Source of the DNA: an uncultured Eubacteriales bacterium | Lineage (GTDB): Bacteria > Bacillota > Clostridia > Lachnospirales > Lachnospiraceae | Direction: 5' to 3' | Length of the DNA stretch: 37,915 nt | Assembly: GCA_900321855.1 (NCBI GenBank) | Contig: ONXS01000006.1 | Coordinates: 1-37,915 of the forward strand | In this document: one piece after another, positions 25,499-32,626 of the stretch | Position numbering within the stretch: position 1 is the first letter of the stretch | Layout of the letters: every line of letters starts with the position of its first letter | Notes under the pieces: generated by a model | What the model saw: the letters and a program-made list of their open reading frames with translations, nothing else | Database searches by the model: none | Told to the model about the DNA's origin: nothing | Position numbers and translations under genes: made by a program

Positions 25499-26755
25499 CT
25501 ATATCCTCAATAAATCCATTCCCGGATGAGCACCACATCTCCTGTAATCGTCTGTGTATGGATTGACTCCATAGTGATGTGCCAGTCTGTCAAATTCCAG
25601 ATATGTCTTTATAAAATATTCCAAAGACGGATTTTTCTGCTTTGCAAAAATTGCCCCCGGTGAAGTTCTCCAGACATTTGCGGCAAGTGCAATCCCGTGA
25701 GAGATGATACTCTCTGCCTCCTCCGTCACTCTTTTATATGCCTCTTCTTCACTTGCAAATCCATTTGGTGTGGCGAGTTCCGTTCCAAGAACAACTCCGG
25801 AAGATACATTTCCCTTTCCAAAATAATCAACGGACGCAATCAGTCTGCGTTTCCACTCCTCGTATCCGACATGATGTGCTTTTCCCGGACAAATCCACTC
25901 AAATTTTTCCCTATCAAGCACCTCAATATCTGTGGTGTATGTCAATAATCTTGTCTCGTTGTATAAAATTTCCAACTGCCTCTCGTCAAATGCCGATGAT
26001 ATGAGCTGACTTGGAATTCTGTCATTTCCCTCAAAAAATTCTCCCAGTGCCTTTATGAGTTCTACATATGCCTTTAACTCATCATCAAATAAATGTTCGC
26101 CAGATAAAATTGAACCGCCAGTCATCAAAATTGCGCTAAATCTTCCCTTTTGCTTTAATGCCTCTCCGACTGCCTCTGCAATGTACGCTGTCTCTTCTCT
26201 CTCCGTTGTCTGATGTCGCATCTTAAAGCAAGGAGTCATCGGGCAGTATTTACAGCCCTCTCCCGGCTTATCCCAAAAATGGCAGTATTGATTTAGATTA
26301 ATGTCAATTCTCTGAGGTCTTGCCTGAATATATTTGTGAAATGGCTCTCCATTTGATGCCAATTTATCATAAAAATCCGGTTTCTCCCAATACCACACTT
26401 CCTCAAGTGGTTCCCCCTTATCTGTGATGTAAATTTTATCGTCAATCACATCCACAATATAAGGCTCTCGAAAAGCTGTCTCCCTATTAAAATCAAAATT
26501 TGTTATAAGATAGGAACCATCTCTCAAAATCAGACTCTCTGGTGTATACTCCTGTGTGGTTCGAAACAATGCAATGGTTCCCGTATTGACCTGATGTATG
26601 GCGGGATTAATTTTTTCTTTTGCCGCCTGTGTATAAATCACACCTCGTCTCTGGACATCTACCTTGAGTGCCCATATTCTCGGAGCCAGAGGATATTTTT
26701 TTAACACCTCATCAAGACTCAGCTCCTCTTCTCTCCAATTTTTATCTATCGCCAT
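25499..26755 (-). CDS. Radical SAM protein of unknown function with CX9CX2C cluster motif
   Basis: 418 residues. The candidate 4Fe-4S motif is C158, C168, C171 (CHFWDKPGEGCKYC), a CX9CX2C spacing rather than CX3CX2C; a further Cys follows at 176. The GGE-like SAM-binding strand is probably ILMTGGSILSGE. An N-terminal domain of about 150 residues (RRGVIYTQAAKEK ... IYITDKGEP) precedes the radical core and resembles nothing I can name. C-terminus: GVNPYTDDYRRCGAHPGMDLLRI. It lies directly after metK, whose product makes its cofactor, and before the FMN-type and transporter genes. The start ATG and RBS are in a 38-bp repeat that copies the metK end. Substrate unknown; C-S bond chemistry on an imported organosulfur compound is a guess from context. 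Confidence 0.75.
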   Translation of the reverse strand: MAIDKNWREEELSLDEVLKKYPLAPRIWALKVDVQRRGVIYTQAAKEKINPAIHQVNTGTIALFRTTQEYTPESLILRDGSYLITNFDFNRETAFREPYIVDVIDDKIYITDKGEPLEEVWYWEKPDFYDKLASNGEPFHKYIQARPQRIDINLNQYCHFWDKPGEGCKYCPMTPCFKMRHQTTEREETAYIAEAVGEALKQKGRFSAILMTGGSILSGEHLFDDELKAYVELIKALGEFFEGNDRIPSQLISSAFDERQLEILYNETRLLTYTTDIEVLDREKFEWICPGKAHHVGYEEWKRRLIASVDYFGKGNVSSGVVLGTELATPNGFASEEEAYKRVTEEAESIISHGIALAANVWRTSPGAIFAKQKNPSLEYFIKTYLEFDRLAHHYGVNPYTDDYRRCGAHPGMDLLRI

Positions 26756-26850
26756 AAGCTGCTACCTTCTCTCTGATTTTTATCTATCACCATAAACTGC
26801 TACCTTCTCTCTGATTTTTATTTATCACCATAAGCTGCTACCTTCTCTCT
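26738..26850 (-). repeat. Three tandem 38-bp copies spanning metK end and radical SAM start
   Basis: Units begin at 26738, 26776 and 26814 (period exactly 38) with a few substitutions. On the minus strand each contains AAGGTAGCAG, two or three bases, then ATGG. The first transcribed copy is the metK C-terminus; the last provides the RBS and ATG (26755) of the radical SAM gene. The other two ATGs (26793, 26831) open mini-frames of about 14-15 codons. Confidence 0.95.
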
Positions 26851-28014
26851 TATTTCATCTACCCTGTCTAATCTCTCCCAAGTAAAATCTTCTTCATTTC
26901 TTCCAAAGTGTCCATAGGCTGCCGTCTTTTTATAAATTGGTCTTCGAAGTTCCAAAGCATTGATAATTGCCTCCGGTCTCAAATCAAAGACCTCATTTAC
27001 GACCTGCTCGATAATTTCCTCAGAATATTTTCCAGTTCCAAATGTCTCCGCCGAAATGGATACAGGCTTTGCAACACCAATCGCATAGGCGAGTTCAATT
27101 TCCAATTTTTCAGCAACACCAGCCGCCACAAGATTTTTTGCTACCCATCTGGCCGCATAAGCTGCCGAGCGGTCAACTTTTGTTGCGTCTTTTCCAGAAA
27201 ATGCTCCGCCTCCGTGACGACCACTTCCGCCATAAGTATCTACAATAATCTTTCTTCCGGTCAATCCCGCATCTCCCTGCGGACCTCCAATCACAAATCT
27301 TCCAGTCGGATTAATGAAATATTTTGTATCTTCGTCCAAGAGTTCATTTGGCAGAACTGCCTGAATTACATATTTTGTGACATCTTCCTTAATCTGTTCC
27401 TGAGTCACCTGTTCATCGTGCTGCGTAGAAATGACAATGGTATCAATTCGCTTTACACGGTTGTCATCATCAAATTCTACTGTGACCTGTGATTTTCCAT
27501 CTGGTCTTAAATATGGAAGTGTTCCATCTTTTCTGACTTTTGCAAGCTGCTTTGTCAGTCTGTGTGCAAAGGAAATCGCAGGTGGAAGATATTCCTCTGT
27601 CTCATTTGTCGCATATCCAAAAATAATTCCCTGATCACCTGCTCCTGTCCCAAAGTCCTCCGTCTCACCTTTTTGTTTCGACTCATACGCCTTGTCAACT
27701 CCAAGTGCAATATCTGCTGACTGCTCATCAATGGAAGTCAACACCGCAATAGAATCGGCGTCAAATCCTCCCTGATTATTTGTGTATCCGATTTCTCTTA
27801 TGGTATCTCTCACCACTTTTGAAATATCAACATAGGCATTGGTTGAAATCTCACCAACTACAAGAGCAAGTCCTGTCGCTACCGTTGTCTCTGCCGCCAC
27901 TCTGGCATTTGGGTCCTTCTCTAATAATGCATCTAAAATCGCATCTGAAATCTGATCTGCAATTTTATCTGGATGTCCCTCTGTTACTGATTCTGATGTA
28001 AATAATTTTCCCAT
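26818..28014 (-). CDS. metK: S-adenosylmethionine synthetase
   Basis: 398 residues from ATG 28014, the conserved start ([21 protein letters not shown]) with GGAGAG upstream; an in-frame ATG 24 codons earlier is not supported. Signatures [26 protein letters not shown] and [19 protein letters not shown] are intact; full length. It makes SAM from methionine and ATP. Context is unusual: its promoter carries the same upstream operator as the transporter operon, and the radical SAM gene follows immediately, so expression may be tuned to the needs of that enzyme. No SAM riboswitch was recognised in its leader. Confidence 0.98.
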   Translation of the reverse strand: MGKLFTSESVTEGHPDKIADQISDAILDALLEKDPNARVAAETTVATGLALVVGEISTNAYVDISKVVRDTIREIGYTNNQGGFDADSIAVLTSIDEQSADIALGVDKAYESKQKGETEDFGTGAGDQGIIFGYATNETEEYLPPAISFAHRLTKQLAKVRKDGTLPYLRPDGKSQVTVEFDDDNRVKRIDTIVISTQHDEQVTQEQIKEDVTKYVIQAVLPNELLDEDTKYFINPTGRFVIGGPQGDAGLTGRKIIVDTYGGSGRHGGGAFSGKDATKVDRSAAYAARWVAKNLVAAGVAEKLEIELAYAIGVAKPVSISAETFGTGKYSEEIIEQVVNEVFDLRPEAIINALELRRPIYKKTAAYGHFGRNEEDFTWERLDRVDEIREKVAAYGDK

Positions 28015-28139
28015 ACTATCGCTCTCCAATCTTTTATCAATTTTATGACCTGCATCTTGGCAGTTATCTGTTTTGCGACTCATCAAAAAATCTCATCGTC
28101 AAATGTGTTTCTCAATGTCCGCTTTGTTTTCATGTGCAA

Positions 28140-28168
28140 ATCATACTCTCAGGAAAGACGATTTTCAA
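28140..28168 (-). promoter_or_regulatory. Promoter of the metK-radical SAM-transporter unit
   Basis: Minus strand: -35 TTGAAA (28168-28163), 17-bp spacer, -10 TATGAT (28145-28140). The operator at 28179-28192 is exactly 10 nt upstream of the -35, the same arrangement as before the ABC operon. The 424-bp spacer 28015-28438 holds this promoter, two operators, a terminator-like hairpin and part of a repeat, but no convincing gene. Confidence 0.65.
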
Positions 28169-28178
28169 ATCATTTGCA

Positions 28179-28192
28179 TGCAAGCGTTTGCA
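28179..28192. promoter_or_regulatory. LacI/CcpA-type operator upstream of the metK promoter
   Basis: Minus strand reads TGCAAACGCTTGCA, palindromic but for one position, centred about 52 bp upstream of the predicted start of transcription. The adjoining bases form TTGCATGCAA, a second overlapping palindrome. Confidence 0.62.
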
Positions 28193-28268
28193 GGTTCGAT
28201 TTCCCACATAAACATTTCGTACCTCATAATCCATGTTCTTGCGCCCAACCAATCGAATTTCATGCCAC

Positions 28269-28340
28269 AAAAAAAGAAACTCCTGCAAACGTTTGCACTT
28301 ATTGCATATCGCATAAATACAGCGTTTGCCGAGTTTCTTT
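28269..28340 (-). terminator. Long terminator-like hairpin between the EAL gene and metK
   Basis: Outer stem 28273-28282 with 28331-28340 (10 bp) and inner stem 28285-28291 with 28323-28329 (7 bp) around a 31-nt loop; seven T follow on the minus strand. It is placed to end transcription of the EAL gene. The inner stem contains half of the palindrome at 28284-28297. Confidence 0.7.
28284..28297. promoter_or_regulatory. Perfect LacI/CcpA-type palindrome inside the terminator hairpin
   Basis: TGCAAACGTTTGCA is a perfect 14-bp palindrome and the best match to the operator class in the window, about 105 bp upstream of the metK-proximal site. Spacing resembles the two-site layout (124 bp) before the ABC operon. 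Confidence 0.55.
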
Positions 28341-28414
28341 CTATAAAAAAAATTATATGTAAATCATAAAACTGCAAAAAAGTATATTTTGCATCTGTTT
28401 TTCACTAATAAATC

Positions 28415-28480
28415 AGGGTCTGACCCCGTTAGTTTTTGCTAACTAAAGTTAGATGTCTCTGCGGGGTCTGACCCCAATAA
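28415..28480 (-). repeat. REP-like palindromic repeat, copy A
   Basis: Two GGGGTCAGACCCC-type palindromes (28415-28427, slightly degenerate, and 28463-28475) flank a GTTAG/CTAAC hairpin. It covers the last codons and stop of the EAL gene. Copy B is at 30364-30435 and a weak copy C at 21799-21833. Confidence 0.85.
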
Positions 28481-30184
28481 GTTATTCAAAAATGTGCTCT
28501 CTGTACAAGGTTTTCCAAAATAATATCCTTGTATGGAATCTGGTTCCATACTGCTAATTGCATGTAACTCTTGCTCGTTTTCAATTCCCTCAACACAGAT
28601 TTTCAAGTTCAAACTGTGTGTTGCCTCTATAATGTGTGTCATCAACTGATGTTCATATGGATTTTTTACGGCTTTTATCGTAAATTCTCGGTCTAATTTA
28701 ATTGTATTTGGCAGAAGAATACCGATTGAACTCCAATTTGAATATCCTGTGCCAAAATCATCGAGTGCAATACCCACTCCTAATGTTTTTAACTCAGACC
28801 ACACTTTTTTAACAATCATTGATTTTTCCAAATATCCACTTTCAGTCATCTCAACAACCAGACACTGAGGTGGCAATTTGTTTTCTTTTAGGGCATTTTC
28901 AATCGTCTCTACGATATTACTTTTTAAAATCTGAACATAAGAAATATTCACACTAATCTTAAAATCAGGAATATATTGTCTGCATTTCTTACAAAATGAT
29001 AATGCCTGATAAATAATCCATCTGCCCACTGGAATAATCATTCCACTATCCTCCAGTAATGGGATAAATTTAACTGGTGACATCATAGTCCCATCCGAAC
29101 AATAAAAACGAAGAAGGCTCTCTGCACCATATATATCCCCTTGATTTCCATTGACGATTGGCTGAAAATATACCTCATATCTTTGATAATCATTGAGCAT
29201 CGCTTTCCTCAAATCTGATAACAAATATCGCTTATCCAAAAATTCGTTATATTCAGATTCCTTATAACAATAAATCGTACTCGGTCCCTGTTCTCTCATT
29301 TTCTCCAAAATGAACTGAGTAACCTGAATCATCGTATCATAGCTTAATTTCTCCGTATCTCTATTCGATATAATTCCACCTGAAATTGTATATAATGTCT
29401 GATAACCATTCTGCTCTATTCTTTGCTCAATACGACTTTGAATTCGCTCATACAGTTCAATGGCACATTCTGTCGAATCGGATTCCGACTCATAATCAAT
29501 AATGACAAACTGGTCTTTTAACAGACGATACAACATCTGTGTTTCCTTCATTTCTTTATTGATGCAGTCAACAACTTCCTGAACTACTGTGACTTCGTTT
29601 TTCTTTCCATTCCACTCATTTAAATGATGTAAATCATCAATGGAAATGCACATAATAAATCCGATTTTTGTATGTGATTTTCCAGTATTAAAAAAATCCT
29701 TGATAACTATATTTGTCAACAAGCCGCTCGCCTGATCTGCCACTGGATACCTTCCAAGTTCATTGATACATCCAATTAAAAATAGCGGTACTCCATCCTT
29801 TCCGCGAATACTTTTTCCACGACAATTAATCCATACAGGTTTCTTTTCTCTGTCAAGCCATCTATATGTTAAATTGTGTCCGTCAACTTCTCCATCAATG
29901 ACCCTCTGTAAATCTGCTATCAGCATATCATAATCTTTCTCATATACAAATGTCCGATGTGTCTCACTAACATCAGAAAAAAGTTCTTCCTCGATATTAA
30001 ATCGTTTTAAGGCAGACGGTGAAATATAATATTTATCATGAACCAAATCATATACATACAAAAAATCTTCCATACAATCCGAAAAATCCTGTACGGTTTT
30101 GCATAAATATTCAAAGGTCTTTATTGGCGATTCTGTCATCTGAAATTCATCAGCTTGTGTTTCTTTTACTTGTATTTTTTCCAT
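28439..30184 (-). CDS. PAS - degenerate GGDEF - EAL protein, probable c-di-GMP phosphodiesterase
   Basis: 581 residues from ATG 30184 (AAGGGATG upstream; the earlier in-frame TTG is less likely). Order: a PAS-like N-terminal region (YVYDLVHDKYYISPSALKRF ... YRWLDREKKPVWINCRGKSI), a GGDEF domain whose signature is replaced (around RLLKDQF), and a C-terminal EAL domain. EAL features look competent: AESLLRF (E-S-L variant), KLDREF, DDFGTGYSNW, CVEGIENEQE, QGYYFGKP. So it should hydrolyse c-di-GMP rather than make it, with the dead GGDEF perhaps sensing GTP. No membrane segment, so cytosolic. The last residues GSDPAETSNFS come from repeat copy A and match the end of TrmD. Own promoter upstream. 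Confidence 0.88.
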   Translation of the reverse strand: MEKIQVKETQADEFQMTESPIKTFEYLCKTVQDFSDCMEDFLYVYDLVHDKYYISPSALKRFNIEEELFSDVSETHRTFVYEKDYDMLIADLQRVIDGEVDGHNLTYRWLDREKKPVWINCRGKSIRGKDGVPLFLIGCINELGRYPVADQASGLLTNIVIKDFFNTGKSHTKIGFIMCISIDDLHHLNEWNGKKNEVTVVQEVVDCINKEMKETQMLYRLLKDQFVIIDYESESDSTECAIELYERIQSRIEQRIEQNGYQTLYTISGGIISNRDTEKLSYDTMIQVTQFILEKMREQGPSTIYCYKESEYNEFLDKRYLLSDLRKAMLNDYQRYEVYFQPIVNGNQGDIYGAESLLRFYCSDGTMMSPVKFIPLLEDSGMIIPVGRWIIYQALSFCKKCRQYIPDFKISVNISYVQILKSNIVETIENALKENKLPPQCLVVEMTESGYLEKSMIVKKVWSELKTLGVGIALDDFGTGYSNWSSIGILLPNTIKLDREFTIKAVKNPYEHQLMTHIIEATHSLNLKICVEGIENEQELHAISSMEPDSIQGYYFGKPCTESTFLNNLLGSDPAETSNFS

Positions 30185-30241
30185 ATTTGCATCCCTTACT
30201 AATCTCAATTATCGTTCTTTCACGTACAAATTATACTTATA

Positions 30242-30270
30242 ATTATAATGCCCATATAGAATAATATCAA
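30242..30270 (-). promoter_or_regulatory. Promoter of the GGDEF/EAL gene
   Basis: Minus strand: -35 TTGATA (30270-30265), 17-bp spacer, perfect -10 TATAAT (30247-30242), about 58 bp before the ATG. Confidence 0.65.
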
Positions 30271-30363
30271 TCTTTATTTTTCTTCTACTTTCTAAAATTT
30301 CACTAATTTTATCACCTTGTATTTTATTCACAGATTGTTTTCTGAGTTAACCTATTCGCTTTT

Positions 30364-30435
30364 CGTTAGTTTTTTGATTAGTTTACGCTAACTGAAGTTA
30401 GATGTTTCTATGGGGTCTGACCCCAATAATAAATC
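30364..30435 (-). repeat. REP-like palindromic repeat, copy B, at the trmD 3' end
   Basis: The palindrome GGGGTCAGACCCC (30412-30424) is followed on the minus strand by ACATCTAAC and a TTAG/CTAA hairpin, as in copy A. It encodes the last residues of TrmD (GSDPIETSNFS) and its stop. Confidence 0.85.
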
Positions 30436-31110
30436 AGGTCGTCTCTCTTTTGTTCTCTTTAATGACTCCTCATATCTCCACTGGTCGACTTTTTTGTGGT
30501 CTCCTGACAGCAGTACCTTTGGCACGGAGAGTCCCATGTACTCCTCTGGTCTTGTGTACTGTGGATATTCTAACAAATTGTTCGCAAAGGACTCATATTT
30601 AGCCGAGTCATCATTGTGAAGCACTCCGTCTACCAGTCTTGAAATACTGTCAATCATGACCATCGCAGGAAGTTCTCCGCCAGTCAGGACATAATCTCCA
30701 ATTGAGACATTGTCTGTGACAACCAGTTCTAAGGCTCTCTCATCAATTCCCTCATAGTGGCCACATAAAAATACAAGGTCCTCTTCTTTCGCAAATTCTT
30801 CTGCCATTCTCTGATTGAAAACCTTGCCCTGTGGCGTTGTATAAATGACTCTTGGTTTCTTTCTGCCCTCTGCCAGTATCTGTTCCTCTACTGCCTTATA
30901 AGAGAGATAGACAGGTTCTGCCTGCATCACCATTCCGGCTCCGCCTCCATATGGATAATCATCCACTTTTCCGTGGCGTTCCTTTGTGTAATCCCTGATA
31001 TTGACTGCATTCACATCAATGAGTCCATTTTTGATTGCACGTCCTGTAATACTTGTTCCAAGTCCCTGTTCAATCATCTCTGGAAATAATGTTAATATAT
31101 GAAAATTCAT
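30388..31110 (-). CDS. trmD: tRNA (guanine-N1-)-methyltransferase
   Basis: 240 residues. SAM-dependent methylation of G37 in tRNAs; SPOUT fold with the trefoil-knot motifs YGGGAGMVMQ, LCGHYEGIDER and SIGDYVLTGGELPAM intact. ATG 31110 with AGGAG upstream. It follows rimM as in most Firmicutes, but rplS, the usual next gene, is missing here. The final 11 residues (GSDPIETSNFS) are not native to the family end as far as I can tell: they are encoded by a palindromic repeat and nearly identical to the end of the neighbouring EAL protein. Confidence 0.97.
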   Translation of the reverse strand: MNFHILTLFPEMIEQGLGTSITGRAIKNGLIDVNAVNIRDYTKERHGKVDDYPYGGGAGMVMQAEPVYLSYKAVEEQILAEGRKKPRVIYTTPQGKVFNQRMAEEFAKEEDLVFLCGHYEGIDERALELVVTDNVSIGDYVLTGGELPAMVMIDSISRLVDGVLHNDDSAKYESFANNLLEYPQYTRPEEYMGLSVPKVLLSGDHKKVDQWRYEESLKRTKERRPDLLLGSDPIETSNFS

Positions 31111-31116
31111 CTTTAA

Positions 31117-31277
31117 TTTCTCCTATACGAATTAGTGCAAAACATCTGATAATAATCTACTAATCCTTTTAATAAATGTACTTTTACAACTTTGTTTTCT
31201 CCTATACGAATTAGTGCAAAACATCTGATATTAATCTACTAATCCTTTTAATAAATGTACTTTTACAACTTTGTTTT
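31117..31277 (-). repeat. 79-bp tandem duplication covering the rimM 3' end and the trmD leader
   Basis: Two copies with period 79 (TCCTATACGA recurs at 31121 and 31200) and few differences. The upstream-transcribed copy carries the last 15 or so rimM codons and the stop; the second copy changes the stop TAA to TTA and ends at the trmD RBS. Confidence 0.95.
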
Positions 31278-31785
31278 CCAAATCCACATTCAAAATACAG
31301 TCTTTGATTACTGGTATTAAAATCTCTTTATTGCCATAATCCATATTTCCTTTTACTACATAGACATCATTTGCACCAGTCTGTAAGACATCTTTTAAGA
31401 CTCCAATCTCTTTCTCCTCTTCATCAATGACTTTGAGGCCAATCAAATCTGCAATATAATATTCTCCCTCTTCAAGTGGAACTGCATCTTCCCTTGTCAC
31501 ATAGAGCTCATAGCCCTTATATTTTTCCACATCATTGATATTATCAATTCCGTCAAATTTTAAAATGACAAACTGCTTGAAATATTTCACGCCCTTGATT
31601 TTTAAATGAACCAGTTCATCATTTACTTTTCCCCTCATTCCCTGAGGAACCTGTCTTAAATATACATTTTCTAATACTTCAAATCTGGTTGGATCATCCG
31701 TTGTCGGATAAACCTTTACTTCCCCTTTGATTCCATGAGTCTGTGAAATGACACCTACTCGTAACATATCATCTTGTAATTTCAT
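31231..31785 (-). CDS. rimM: 16S rRNA processing protein RimM
   Basis: 184 residues. Assists maturation of the 30S head domain and binds S19. Typical features: [28 protein letters not shown] at the start (beta-barrel domain) and a PRC-barrel C-terminal half ([44 protein letters not shown]). RBS AGGAAGG before ATG 31785. It lies after a 266-bp spacer from khpA that contains a terminator and large inverted repeats, so it probably needs a promoter of its own or read-through. Its last codons are duplicated downstream. Confidence 0.95.
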   Translation of the reverse strand: MKLQDDMLRVGVISQTHGIKGEVKVYPTTDDPTRFEVLENVYLRQVPQGMRGKVNDELVHLKIKGVKYFKQFVILKFDGIDNINDVEKYKGYELYVTREDAVPLEEGEYYIADLIGLKVIDEEEKEIGVLKDVLQTGANDVYVVKGNMDYGNKEILIPVIKDCILNVDLENKVVKVHLLKGLVD

Positions 31786-31813
31786 AAAAAATCCTTCCTG
31801 AATAATTCCATAT

Positions 31814-31991
31814 CTATTCAGAAGATTCTAAAATCTATTCAAAAAATCGTGTTTCGCACTTTTTGGTCACTGCGTGACCATTTTTCTCATATGTTTTTGA
31901 ACAGTCTATGCGGCTGATATAAAACAATATAAGTGACTCTTATGCGCAAGCACAACGATTCACTTATATTGTTTCATATCCTTCTGAATAG
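31814..31991. repeat. Nested inverted-repeat element (MITE-like) between khpA and rimM
   Basis: CTATTCAGAAG (31814-31824) and its exact reverse complement CTTCTGAATAG (31981-31991) bracket 178 bp. Inside are a 21-bp stem with one mismatch (31916-31936 with 31960-31980) and a small GGTCAC/GTGACC hairpin (31865-31879). No coding frame is visible. The layout resembles a short non-autonomous mobile element, but no target duplication is clear. Confidence 0.6.
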
Positions 31992-32004
31992 TTCCCATTT
32001 ACTT

Positions 32005-32039
32005 AAAAAAAGACCACTTCAAAATACTTTGAAGTAGTC
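32005..32039 (-). terminator. Rho-independent terminator after khpA
   Basis: A 12-bp stem with one G-T pair (32012-32023 with 32028-32039), 4-nt loop, seven T following on the minus strand. It lies 13 bp after khpA and ends the ylxM-ffh-rpsP-khpA unit. Confidence 0.9.
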
Positions 32040-32051
32040 AAATAGCTTTCA

Positions 32052-32282
32052 TTATTGAACGATGTCAACAATAACTTTCTTATTCTCTTTAAAAGCTGCT
32101 GCCTTGACAACAGAGCGAATTGACTTAGCAATTCTTCCCTGTTTACCAATGACTTTACCCATATCTTCTGGTGCAACCTTTAACTCGATGATGACACCTT
32201 TTGCGTCCTCTCGTTCAGTTACTACAACTTCGTCAGGAGAATCAACTAGTGATTTTGCAAGTATCTCTACTAACTCTTTCAC
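32052..32282 (-). CDS. khpA: KH-domain RNA-binding protein KhpA
   Basis: 76 residues, a single KH domain with the loop GKVIGKQGRIAKSIR (about 42-56). In Firmicutes KhpA works with KhpB as an RNA chaperone affecting cell division and sRNAs. The start is GTG at 32282, supported by GGGAGG 8 nt upstream and the conserved MKELVEILAKSLVD start. It follows rpsP by 22 bp, the standard order. Confidence 0.95.
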   Translation of the reverse strand: MKELVEILAKSLVDSPDEVVVTEREDAKGVIIELKVAPEDMGKVIGKQGRIAKSIRSVVKAAAFKENKKVIVDIVQ

Positions 32283-32304
32283 GAAACATACCTCCCACTA
32301 GCTA

Positions 32305-32550
32305 TTATTTTTCAATACCAGCCTTCTTAAGTAACTTAGCTACTGTCTCTGTTGGCTGTGCACCATTGTTTAACCATTTCTTAGCGAGCTCTGCATCGAT
32401 TTTAACCTCACTTGGCTCTACTGTTGGATTGTAAGTACCAATCTCCTCGATGAACTTACCATCTCTTGGTGATCTTGAATCTGAAACTACTACTCTATAA
32501 AAAGGAGCCTTCTTCTGTCCCATTCTTCTTAATCTAATCTTTACTGCCAT
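32305..32550 (-). CDS. rpsP: 30S ribosomal protein S16
   Basis: 81 residues, full length. [38 protein letters not shown] is the invariant N-terminal signature (shown here in part: [17 protein letters not shown]). Strong GGAGGTGAAAT RBS. Located between ffh and khpA. Confidence 0.98.
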   Translation of the reverse strand: MAVKIRLRRMGQKKAPFYRVVVSDSRSPRDGKFIEEIGTYNPTVEPSEVKIDAELAKKWLNNGAQPTETVAKLLKKAGIEK

Positions 32551-32626
32551 TTCATTTCACCTCCGCGTGTTTTTATTAATCTATAGTAATTATTCAAAAC
32601 TAAGTTCTGAATAGTTACAATCTATG

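Noticed and set aside
26908-27492. 194-codon plus-strand frame opposite metK
   Set aside because: It lies wholly within the highly conserved metK gene on the other strand, lacks an RBS, and its protein resembles no family; an antisense shadow.
28165-28377. 70-codon frame in the metK upstream region
   Set aside because: It runs through the terminator hairpin and operator sites; no RBS and low-complexity composition.
28015-28440. SAM riboswitch in the metK leader
   Set aside because: I looked for the conserved S-box core and for SAM-II/III-like features on the minus strand and found none; the leader instead has a promoter, operators and a hairpin. A covariance-model search would settle it.
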